From NCBI GenBank assembly GCA_036271855.1, contig DATAZV010000304.1:1-11667 (forward strand): 11,667 nt of DNA. The letters are read 5' to 3'. The notes under the pieces were generated by a model, which did no database searches, was not told where the DNA came from, and saw nothing but the letters and a program-made list of their open reading frames with translations. Position 1 is the stretch's first letter. The number at the start of each line of letters is the position of its first letter. A program made the translations under genes and the position numbers. Source of the stretch: JAQGMJ01 sp036271855 (GTDB lineage: Bacteria; Pseudomonadota; Gammaproteobacteria; Burkholderiales; JAEUOS01). This document shows positions 1 to 5,858 of this stretch, one piece after another.

Positions 1-1
1 C

Positions 2-1216
2 GGCAATTCGCTTTCCCTGAACATGAAGCTGCTGGCTCACCACGAGCTGGACGGCTTCGGCGGCATCGGTGAAGGCATGGCGCTGCAAAAAACCAAAGAC
101 GGCCGGCGCATCCTGTGGATGGCGCACGAATCCGCGCCGAAGAATTTCACCGGCATCGACGTCACCGACCGCGCCAACCCCAAGATGGTGGTGCAGACCG
201 AACTGCCGCACGCCAAGGTACGCTCCAATTCGCTGGACGTGGTCGGCGACCTGATGGTGGTGGCCTACCAGACCCAGCAGGTGGGCATGCAGCCGGCCGG
301 CATCGACCTGTTCGACATCTCCACGCCGGAATCGCCCAAGCTGCTATCGCACCTCGACCGTTCCGGCCCGCATTCGCGCGGCGTGCATTGCGTGTGGTTC
401 GTCGATGGCGAATACGTGCACATGGCTTCCGGCGCCGCCGACTTCGAGCCGCACAACCCGCTCGACGACCAGATCTACCAGATCATCGACGTGCGCGACC
501 CGAAGAACCCGAAGGAAGTCGGCCGCTGGTGGTATCCCGGCACCAAAAAGGGCGACAGCGAACCGCAACCGCGCCGCCTGGAAAAGAAATTCGATTGCGG
601 TTTTCGTGCCCACAACACCAACGTCTTTCCCAAGCGGCCGGACCGCGCCTACTGCGGCTGGCTCGACGGCGGCGCCGTGGTGCTGGACATCGCCGACAAG
701 ACCAAGCCCAAGCTGGTGGCCAACTGGCGCTACTCGCCGCCTTTCAACGGCTTTTGCCATACCGTGCTGCCGATGTTCTCCAAGAACCTGCTGGTGGTAT
801 CCGACGAATGCGTGCAGGACGGCGGCGCCGACTGGCCCAAACTCGTGTGGATGGTGGATGCGCGCGACGAATCCAACCTCGTGCCCATCGGCACCTTCCC
901 GATGCCGCCGGTCTCCGCTTTCGGCAAGCGCGGTGGCCGCTACGGCGCGCACAACATGCACGAGAATCTTCCGATCGAAACTTCCTTCCAGTCGGAAGAC
1001 CTGATCTTCGGCACCTTTTTCAACGGCGGCGTGCGGGTGTACAACATCGCCAATCCGTTCCAGCCGGAGGAGGTCGCCTACTTCGTCCCCGGCGCGCCGC
1101 CGCAGTCGCCCGCCGGCGCGATCCAGATCAACGACGTCTACGTGGACGAAAACCGCACCATCTACGCGGCCGACCGTTTCGGCGGCGGCCTGTATGTCCT
1201 GGAACTGACCCTTTAA
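2..1216 (+). CDS. LVIVD-repeat beta-propeller protein, 5' end outside the window
   Basis: The reading frame is open back to the window edge. The first ATG (base 23) has no ribosome site and is preceded in frame by GNSLSLN, so the true start is probably upstream and the protein is longer than the 397 residues counted from that ATG. Repeats of the form [IV]xDxxDPxNPK recur near residues 44-54, 94-106, 154-164, 219-230, 276-288 and 338-349 (numbered from base 23), typical of LVIVD-repeat propellers with about six or seven blades. Histidines in conserved-looking contexts fall roughly one per blade: H117/H122 (PHSRGVH), H197 (FRAHN), H246 (FCHT) and H310/H313 (GAHNMH). That suggests a metal site on the propeller axis, which is inference. 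The function is unknown; a secretion signal would lie upstream and cannot be judged. The gene is followed by a repeat-bearing spacer and a CobW-type GTPase gene. Confidence 0.85.
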   Translation, partial: GNSLSLNMKLLAHHELDGFGGIGEGMALQKTKDGRRILWMAHESAPKNFTGIDVTDRANPKMVVQTELPHAKVRSNSLDVVGDLMVVAYQTQQVGMQPAGIDLFDISTPESPKLLSHLDRSGPHSRGVHCVWFVDGEYVHMASGAADFEPHNPLDDQIYQIIDVRDPKNPKEVGRWWYPGTKKGDSEPQPRRLEKKFDCGFRAHNTNVFPKRPDRAYCGWLDGGAVVLDIADKTKPKLVANWRYSPPFNGFCHTVLPMFSKNLLVVSDECVQDGGADWPKLVWMVDARDESNLVPIGTFPMPPVSAFGKRGGRYGAHNMHENLPIETSFQSEDLIFGTFFNGGVRVYNIANPFQPEEVAYFVPGAPPQSPAGAIQINDVYVDENRTIYAADRFGGGLYVLELTL

Positions 1217-1255
1217 GAAATCTGGATCGCGTGAGCTAAGCCCCAAATTCCTCCT

Positions 1256-1336
1256 CCGTTCGCGGTGAGCTTGTCGAACCGCATGTGCTCCACGGCTTTC
1301 CCGCCACACGTGGTTCGACAAGCTCACCACGAACGG
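1256..1336. repeat. Long imperfect inverted repeat, likely dispersed intergenic element
   Basis: Left arm 1256-1287 and right arm 1305-1336 are 32 bases each and complementary except at three positions, two or more of which could be G-U pairs in RNA; the loop is 17 bases. The core reads GGTGAGCTTGTCGAAC on the left and its exact complement on the right. From general knowledge, elements with this GAGCTTGTCGAAC core occur as dispersed intergenic repeats in many betaproteobacteria and related genomes. It lies 39 bases past the stop of the propeller gene and ends 41 bases before the CobW-type start. As RNA it would form a very stable hairpin that could stop transcription or protect the 3' end of the upstream mRNA. 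There is no T-tract, so a classical terminator is not supported. Confidence 0.85.
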
Positions 1337-1366
1337 TAGTGGATGGCGATAACCCGGTGTTTCCCT

Positions 1367-1372
1367 AAGGAA
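1367..1372 (+). promoter_or_regulatory. Ribosome binding site fixing a TTG start
   Basis: AAGGAA lies five bases before TTG at 1378. The only nearby ATG (1343) is in another frame and stops after 12 codons, so TTG is the best start for the GTPase gene. Confidence 0.6.
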
Positions 1373-1377
1373 CTCGC

Positions 1378-2427
1378 TTGAGCGACGCTCTTACTGCTTC
1401 CCAGATCGCCGGCAAACTGCCGGTGACCGTGATCACCGGCTTCCTCGGCAGCGGCAAGTCCACCCTGGTCAAGCGCCTGCTCACCCGCCCGGAGATGAAC
1501 CGGGTGGCGGTGATCGTCAACGAGTTCGGCGAAATCGGCATCGACAACGAGTTGATCGCCGAAGTCAGCGAGAACATGACGCTGCTGTCCAACGGCTGCC
1601 TGTGCTGCACTGTTCGCACCGATCTGGAAGAGACTCTGCGCGAACTCTTCATCAAGCGCCGCGCCGGCGAGATCATCGACTTCGATCGCGTGGTGATCGA
1701 AACCTCCGGCATGGCCGACCCCACACCCGTGGTGCACACCATGCTCACCGACGGCATGGTGTTCTCGCGCTACCGCCTGGACGGCGTAGTGACCCTGATC
1801 GACGCCATCAACGGTCCCGGTCAACTGAAGGATTTTCCCGAGGCCGGCAAGCAGGTGGCGCTGGCCGACCGCATCATCATCACCAAGACCGACCTCGCCA
1901 AAGCCGAAGAAATCGAGGCGCTGACCGATACGCTCACCGAAGCCAATCCCTACGCTGCGATTTATACCGCGGTGCAAGGTGAGATCGATCCCGCGCTGCT
2001 GATCGACGTCATCCCCGCGCGTCCGCGCGCGGAGCAGGTCGATTCATGGTTATTCGGCAGCGACAAGGGCGAAGGCGAGAGCGGTTATCTGGCCAATCGC
2101 GTGCGCGCCACCCACACGATGAATGTCTCGTCCTTCGTCCTCATCTTCGACACGCCGTTTACCTGGGACGCGTTTGCCGCCGTCACTCAGTTGCTCACCT
2201 CCCTGCGCGGCCCGGACCTGCTGCGCGTCAAGGGCCTGGTGAACATCGTCGGTGAAACCGGGCCGGTGGTGGTACAGGGCGCGCAACACCTGTTCCACCC
2301 GCCGGTGGCGCTGGCCGCCTGGCCAAGTGACGACCGCCGCTCGCGCATTGTCTTCATCACGCGCAATATCCCGAAACAGGCCGTCGAAGGCCTGTTCGCC
2401 GCCGCCGCCGGCCTCGCCGCGCACTAG
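1378..2427 (+). CDS. COG0523/CobW-family GTPase, putative metallochaperone
   Basis: The product has 349 residues. This family of G3E GTPases uses GTP hydrolysis to deliver metals (zinc, cobalt or others) to client proteins in the cytoplasm. Visible motifs are the P-loop GFLGSGKST (21-29), the metal-binding CLCC (C74, C76, C77), a Walker-B-like VVIETSG (105-111) and a guanine-specificity motif TKTD (169-172) in place of NKxD. The C-terminal third (about 240-345) fits the CobW_C domain, with VKGLVNI and a QHLFHPP segment. It lacks the histidine-rich stretch seen in some members. The start is TTG, chosen because AAGGAA is well placed and the P-loop follows at the usual distance. It is not near cobalamin genes, so a role in B12 synthesis is unlikely. 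The metal and client cannot be read from the sequence; the His-rich propeller encoded upstream is a candidate client by position only. Confidence 0.93.
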   Translation: MSDALTASQIAGKLPVTVITGFLGSGKSTLVKRLLTRPEMNRVAVIVNEFGEIGIDNELIAEVSENMTLLSNGCLCCTVRTDLEETLRELFIKRRAGEIIDFDRVVIETSGMADPTPVVHTMLTDGMVFSRYRLDGVVTLIDAINGPGQLKDFPEAGKQVALADRIIITKTDLAKAEEIEALTDTLTEANPYAAIYTAVQGEIDPALLIDVIPARPRAEQVDSWLFGSDKGEGESGYLANRVRATHTMNVSSFVLIFDTPFTWDAFAAVTQLLTSLRGPDLLRVKGLVNIVGETGPVVVQGAQHLFHPPVALAAWPSDDRRSRIVFITRNIPKQAVEGLFAAAAGLAAH

Positions 2428-2449
2428 CATTCTCCTCTGGCGGCTCGGG

Positions 2450-2455
2450 TAAAAT
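2450..2455 (+). promoter_or_regulatory. Putative -10 box giving a leaderless AraC transcript
   Basis: TAAAAT ends six bases before the ATG at 2462, so transcription would begin at or within a base or two of the start codon. No Shine-Dalgarno sequence fits in the remaining bases beyond a GGGG run. No convincing -35 box is visible about 17 bases upstream. Confidence 0.4.
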
Positions 2456-2461
2456 CCGGGG

Positions 2462-3367
2462 ATGGCGACGATTCTGCAATTCCGCGATATCAAGACCTAT
2501 GGCATGTCCGAACGGGCAGACCATCCGGATTTCGACATCCGCGACGAAAGCACGCGCCCGCCTTTGACGCGGCCGCATCGCCACGCCTATTTCCAGATCC
2601 AGATCAACCTCGCCGGTTCCACCAGCCAGAGCATAGGCGCGGTGGAGCGCATGTTCGAGCCGGGCTACCTGAGTTTCGTACTGCCTTACCGCGTGCATTG
2701 CGTGCCGCACCCGGTCGGCGCGCGCTTTCTGGTGATCAATTTCGACCAGCGTTTCATTCGCCCGGAACTCGATGTCGATCCGCTCGACCTGGAAGACGTG
2801 CCGCTGGAGCGGGTGCCGGAATTCGCCCCCTTCCGCTTCCAGGAATTTCTCGATTATCACCTCGATGCCGAGGCCTTCGCCGAAGTGCGCGGCCTGTGCG
2901 ACAAGATGCTGAAGGAAAACGCCGCCCGGCGTTTTTACTCGCGCGAAATATTGCGTGGCCTGCTGCTGCAACTGATCGGCATCGTCTGCCGCCACTATGA
3001 GCATCAGTTGGTACCCCTGGCCGCCGCACAGGCGCAGGCCGCCGGGCGCCGCGACGCCTTGTCGCGGGTAATTCGCTACGTCCGCGAACACCTGAGCGAA
3101 GCCGTATCCCTGGCCGACGCCGCCCAGGCGGCCCACCTGTCGCCCAACTACCTGGCGCACCTGATCAAGAAGGAAACCGGCAAGACTTTTCTCGACATCG
3201 TCACCGAGCGGCGTATGGAAAAGGCGCAGGAACTGCTGTCGAACACCGACTTGCGCATCCGTGAAATCGCCGCTTCCGTCGGCTTCGAGGACGACGCCTA
3301 TTTCACCCGTCGATTCAAGCAGTTACACGGGATGAGTCCGAAGTCCTACCGGCTGGCGAAAAAGTAG
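2462..3367 (+). CDS. AraC-family transcriptional regulator
   Basis: The product has 301 residues, a usual length for the family. The N-terminal half is a cupin-like effector-binding/dimerisation domain (about 35-100; HRHAYFQIQI at 38-47). The C-terminal 100 residues form the two helix-turn-helix AraC DNA-binding domain: first HTH about 214-236 (VSLADAAQAAHLSPNYLAHLIKKETG region), second about 264-286, closing with the family signature GFEDDAYFTRRFKQLHGMSPKSYR split across 274-297. Such proteins usually activate neighbouring catabolic or transport genes when bound to a small molecule. The gene begins 34 bases after the GTPase gene and is followed, after 112 bases, by a Bug-type binding protein gene in the same direction, the most likely target. 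An in-frame ATG at 2504 is an alternative start but would trim the N-terminal domain. Confidence 0.95.
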   Translation: MATILQFRDIKTYGMSERADHPDFDIRDESTRPPLTRPHRHAYFQIQINLAGSTSQSIGAVERMFEPGYLSFVLPYRVHCVPHPVGARFLVINFDQRFIRPELDVDPLDLEDVPLERVPEFAPFRFQEFLDYHLDAEAFAEVRGLCDKMLKENAARRFYSREILRGLLLQLIGIVCRHYEHQLVPLAAAQAQAAGRRDALSRVIRYVREHLSEAVSLADAAQAAHLSPNYLAHLIKKETGKTFLDIVTERRMEKAQELLSNTDLRIREIAASVGFEDDAYFTRRFKQLHGMSPKSYRLAKK

Positions 3368-3392
3368 CCGGGGAACCGGTAAGAATCTCCAG

Positions 3393-3430
3393 GACAAAAG
3401 CAGTTTTGTCTCTAGGCGCAAGCGGCGCCT
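3393..3430 (+). other. Two adjacent small hairpins in the leader of the Bug gene
   Basis: GACAAAA (3393-3399) pairs with TTTTGTC (3404-3410) around a GCAG loop. Four bases on, AGGCGC (3414-3419) pairs with GCGCCT (3425-3430) around AAGCG. They sit 26-63 bases after the AraC stop codon and before the next start. They could terminate AraC transcription, though no T-tract follows, or the dyads could be operator sequence for a regulator. The pairing is seen; the role is inferred. Confidence 0.45.
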
Positions 3431-3468
3431 GCGGGTAAGCTTGTCAGGCTAAGCTGGACCATTTCATT

Positions 3469-3473
3469 GGGGA
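3469..3473 (+). promoter_or_regulatory. Ribosome binding site fixing a TTG start
   Basis: GGGGA lies six bases before TTG at 3480. No ATG or GTG in this frame lies between the upstream stop (3450-3452) and the twin-arginine motif, so TTG is the only conventional start that keeps the signal peptide. Confidence 0.55.
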
Positions 3474-3479
3474 CAAATT

Positions 3480-4460
3480 TTGCATACCTGGAATCGCCGC
3501 CAATTCGTCGCCGCTGCCGCCGCCGCCGCGCTGCCGGCGCGCGCCCTCCGGGCCCAGGGCAAATACCCGAACCGGTCGATCCAGATCATCTGTCCCCTGC
3601 AAGCCGCCAGCCCCTCCGATGTTGCGCTGCGGGCGGTGTGCGAAAAAATGACCATCGCCCTCGGGGTGGGCATGCCGATCGAAAACGCCCCGGGCGCCGC
3701 CGGCCTGATCGGCACCGAGCGCGTGGCGCGCGCCGCGCCCGACGGCTATACCCTGGGCGCGCTCAACAACAGCATCATGAGCATGTTGCCGCACATGTAC
3801 GCCAAGGTGCCCTACGACCCGTTCAAGAGCTTCGAGCCGATTTCGCTTTTGGCCTCGATTCCCACCCTGCTGATCGCGCACGCGGACGTGCCGGTGAAAA
3901 ATGTCAAGGAACTGGTCGAGTATTCGAAGGCGCATCCTGGCAAGCTCAATTACGCCACCGGCGGCGCCGGCAGCCCGCAGCACCTGGCGATGGAAATGTT
4001 CAAGTCGATGACCGGCGCCAACATCACCCACGTGCCCTACAAGGGCGCGACCCAGGCCACCATGGACGTGGTCTCTGGCCAGGTGCATTGCATGTTCATT
4101 GGGGTCGCCCTGTCGCTGCCCTTCATCAAGGCCGGCAAGATACGCGCGCTGGGAATGGCGGGCGCGGTGCGCACCGCGCTGCTGTCCGAACTGCCGACCA
4201 TCGCCGAGCAGGGCGTAACGGGGTACGATTACGCCTCCTGGGTCGCGATGTACGCCCCGGCAGGCACGCCGAAGGAAATCGTCAACCTGCTGAGCACCGA
4301 GGCCCGCAAGGCCCTGGCCGACAAAGGCATGCGCGAGCGCCTGCTTGCCGGCGGGCTCGACCCGGTCGGCGGCACGCCGGAAGAATTGCTCAAGCAGACG
4401 CGTGAGGATTATGCGCGCATGGGCAAGGTAATCAAGGAGGCCGGCGTCACCGCGAGCTGA
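3480..4460 (+). CDS. Bug/TctC-family periplasmic solute-binding protein with Tat-type signal
   Basis: The product has 326 residues, standard for tripartite tricarboxylate transporter (TTT) binding proteins, which bind carboxylates or related small acids in the periplasm. The N-terminus WNRRQFVAAAAAAALP carries a twin-arginine motif followed by an alanine-rich segment and a probable cleavage site after ALRA (about residue 25), so Tat export is likely. Family marks are APDGYTLG, VPYDPFKSFEPIS, GSPQHLAMEMFK, HVPYKGATQA, GKIRALG and PTIAEQGV. The ligand loop near residue 40 reads CPLQAASPSD rather than the common PFxPGGxxD, which may mean an unusual ligand. It lies downstream of the AraC gene and upstream of an FAH-fold hydrolase gene. 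No TctA/TctB membrane gene is nearby. It is clearly a paralogue of the second binding protein in the window (start 8471). Confidence 0.93.
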   Translation: MHTWNRRQFVAAAAAAALPARALRAQGKYPNRSIQIICPLQAASPSDVALRAVCEKMTIALGVGMPIENAPGAAGLIGTERVARAAPDGYTLGALNNSIMSMLPHMYAKVPYDPFKSFEPISLLASIPTLLIAHADVPVKNVKELVEYSKAHPGKLNYATGGAGSPQHLAMEMFKSMTGANITHVPYKGATQATMDVVSGQVHCMFIGVALSLPFIKAGKIRALGMAGAVRTALLSELPTIAEQGVTGYDYASWVAMYAPAGTPKEIVNLLSTEARKALADKGMRERLLAGGLDPVGGTPEELLKQTREDYARMGKVIKEAGVTAS

Positions 4461-4567
4461 GGCGCGCGGCACGCCACAAGTCCCGGTCTACCGGGCGCTA
4501 CAAGTTGATTTTTTATTTGTTTTTTTTCGATTTTTCGTTACCCCGGATTTTTTACCAAGGAGTTGTC
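4461..4567 (+). other. T-rich spacer with a small hairpin
   Basis: A 5-bp hairpin, CCGGG-type (CCCGG 4482-4486, CCGGG 4491-4495), is followed after about 13 bases by an unusually T-rich run (4509-4553) that contrasts with the GC-rich surroundings. The hairpin is too far from the T-run for a textbook intrinsic terminator. The stretch may be a loose terminator of the Bug gene or the promoter/leader region of the next gene; no convincing -35/-10 pair was found. Confidence 0.35.
4557..4562 (+). promoter_or_regulatory. Strong ribosome binding site
   Basis: AAGGAG lies five bases before ATG at 4568. It rules out the longer in-frame TTG start at 4505, whose extra 21 residues are encoded by the T-rich spacer and are dominated by Phe and Leu. 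Confidence 0.8.
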
Positions 4568-5281
4568 ATGCAATACGTCATCGCCACCCCCAAGCAAGCC
4601 GTCATCGACGTCGTCGGCACCGATGCCAAATTTCCCGTGCGCCGCATCTGGTGTGTCGGCCGCAACTACGCCGACCACGCGCGCGAAATGGGCCACGACC
4701 CCAACCGCGAGCCGCCGTTTTTCTTCCAGAAGCCTTCCGACGCCGTTGTTCCGTCGGGCTCGACCATCGACTATCCGCCGATGACCAAAGACCTGCACCA
4801 CGAGATCGAACTGGTGATCTGCATCGGCAAGGGCGGTCGCAACATCCCGGTCGAAAAAGCGCTCGACCACGTCTACGGCTATGCGCTCGGCCTGGACATG
4901 ACCCGCCGCGACCTGCAAAGCGACGCCAAGAAGCTGCAGCGTCCGTGGGAAATGGGCAAGGCCTTCGACGAATCCTGCCCGATCACCCCGATCCAGCCGG
5001 CTTCGAAAATCGGCCACCCCAAGGCCGGCGCGATCTGGCTCAAGGTCAACGGCGAAGTCAAGCAAAAGGGCGACCTGAACCAGCAGATCTGGCAAATCGA
5101 CGAAGCGATTTCCTACCTGTCGAACTACGGTCTGCTGGAAGCCGGCGACATCATCATGAACGGCACCCCGGCCGGCGTCGGCCCTTGCAAAGCCGGCGAC
5201 GTGCTGGAAGGCCATTGCGACGGCGTGGGCGACCTGACCATCACCTATCGCGCGGCTGACGCGCTGAAAAAGGCCGCCTAA
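4568..5281 (+). CDS. Fumarylacetoacetate hydrolase-fold enzyme (fumarylpyruvate hydrolase/acylpyruvase type)
   Basis: The product has 237 residues, the length of the short single-domain FAH group (FAHD1, E. coli YcgM, NagK) rather than the longer true FAH. GRNYADHARE (31-40) supplies H37 and E40, which match the His/Glu pair of FAHD1-type acylpyruvases. HHEIE gives E79 and E81, and GLDMTRRD gives D110, the three expected Mg/Mn ligands. K131 in GKAFDESCP is a plausible catalytic lysine. NGTPAGVGP (164-172) is the usual C-terminal signature. Enzymes of this group hydrolyse C-C bonds of acylpyruvates such as fumarylpyruvate (end of the gentisate pathway) or decarboxylate oxaloacetate, in the cytoplasm. 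No gentisate dioxygenase is in the window, so the substrate stays open. The gene may be read from its own promoter in the T-rich spacer or with the upstream Bug gene. Confidence 0.92.
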   Translation: MQYVIATPKQAVIDVVGTDAKFPVRRIWCVGRNYADHAREMGHDPNREPPFFFQKPSDAVVPSGSTIDYPPMTKDLHHEIELVICIGKGGRNIPVEKALDHVYGYALGLDMTRRDLQSDAKKLQRPWEMGKAFDESCPITPIQPASKIGHPKAGAIWLKVNGEVKQKGDLNQQIWQIDEAISYLSNYGLLEAGDIIMNGTPAGVGPCKAGDVLEGHCDGVGDLTITYRAADALKKAA

Positions 5282-5295
5282 GACAGGTCAGCCAG

Positions 5296-5319
5296 GCGCT
5301 CCGGCATGTGCCGGAGCGC
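5296..5319. terminator. Palindromic hairpin between convergent genes
   Basis: GCGCTCCGGCA (5296-5306) and TGCCGGAGCGC (5309-5319) form a perfect 11-bp dyad around two bases. It lies 14 bases after the FAH-fold stop and 21 bases beyond the DUF1330 stop on the other strand, the expected place for a bidirectional terminator. Neither side carries a T-tract, so termination strength is uncertain. Confidence 0.55.
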
Positions 5320-5340
5320 TCAGCCACACCTGCGCGGGAG

Positions 5341-5646
5341 TTACTTGGTGCCGTCGCCGGCTTCCACGAACACCAGGTCGACTTCGCCGGCGCCGTTTGC
5401 CTTGCGGAAGGCCGAAGCTTCCTTGTACTCCGGTGATTCGTGGCAGGCCACCGCGTCGGCCATGCTCGGAAACTCGATCACCACGAAGCGATGAAAGTGC
5501 CCGGAACCTTCACGGATCTGGTACGGGGCGCCGCGCGACAGCACCTTGCCGTTGAATTTGGCGACGATGCCGGGAACGCGGTCGGTGTATTTCTTGTACT
5601 CGACGGCGTCGTAAATGCGGGAACGGGCGAGCCAGTAGGCGGGCAT
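5341..5646 (-). CDS. DUF1330 family protein
   Basis: The product has 101 residues and is the only minus-strand gene in the window. MPAYWLARSRI at the start, the DAVEYKKYTDRVPGIVAKFNG region, GKVLSRG and the HRFVVIEFPSMADAVACHESPEY region match DUF1330, a small dimeric alpha/beta-barrel (ferredoxin-like) domain found beside many catabolic genes, with no established reaction. The start at 5646 is chosen because GGAG sits a few bases upstream on this strand and the domain begins at its first residue. A longer in-frame start (5709) would add 21 residues unlike the family. It converges on the FAH-fold gene and diverges from the quinone oxidoreductase gene across 212 bases. Confidence 0.88.
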   Translation of the reverse strand: MPAYWLARSRIYDAVEYKKYTDRVPGIVAKFNGKVLSRGAPYQIREGSGHFHRFVVIEFPSMADAVACHESPEYKEASAFRKANGAGEVDLVFVEAGDGTK

Positions 5647-5858
5647 GGAATGTCTCCGGTGGTGTAAGGATAAGGGAAAGTCAGGAGCGGCGCATCGTAG
5701 TACAGGCAAGCGTGCATTGTCACCGGTGTGCCGGCTTATTCATCAAGTTTCCGCGCGGCTTGCGCCGCGTTGTCGCCGGTGGGCGAAATTCGTTGTAATG
5801 TCATTCGCATAGCGGACCATCGCGCGTGCGGGGTCGCAGAACAGAGGAAAAACAGATC
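5647..5858. promoter_or_regulatory. Divergent intergenic region
   Basis: This 212-base region must hold the promoters for the minus-strand DUF1330 gene and the plus-strand quinone oxidoreductase operon. On the + strand TTGTCG (5770-5775) and TGTAAT (5794-5799), 18 bases apart, are a weak candidate promoter. A CGCGGC/GCCGCG dyad (5754-5759 and 5764-5769, four-base loop) overlaps the edge of its -35 and could be an operator. No gene was found in this stretch. Confidence 0.35.

Noticed and set aside
115..1239. Plus-strand open frame of 374 codons overlapping the propeller gene in another frame
   Set aside because: Extremely Arg/Pro/Ala-rich sequence without motifs, as expected from a frame-shifted reading of high-GC coding DNA.
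344..1330. Long minus-strand open frame (328 codons)
   Set aside because: It lies opposite the propeller gene in GC-rich DNA, is arginine/valine/histidine-rich without recognisable domains, and its first residues come from the inverted repeat. The plus-strand frame has clear LVIVD repeats.
1256..1336. Inverted repeat as a transposon end or attachment site
   Set aside because: No transposase, no flanking target-site duplication was seen, and both arms lie within 81 bases, which fits a hairpin-type dispersed repeat better.
3467..4405. Plus-strand open frame of 312 codons overlapping the first Bug gene
   Set aside because: Arg/Gly/Ala-rich frame-shifted shadow; the overlapping frame shows a complete Bug protein with signal peptide.
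4505..4567. Longer TTG start for the FAH-fold enzyme
   Set aside because: The extra residues are encoded by the T-rich spacer, no ribosome site precedes TTG, and AAGGAG sits ideally before ATG 4568.
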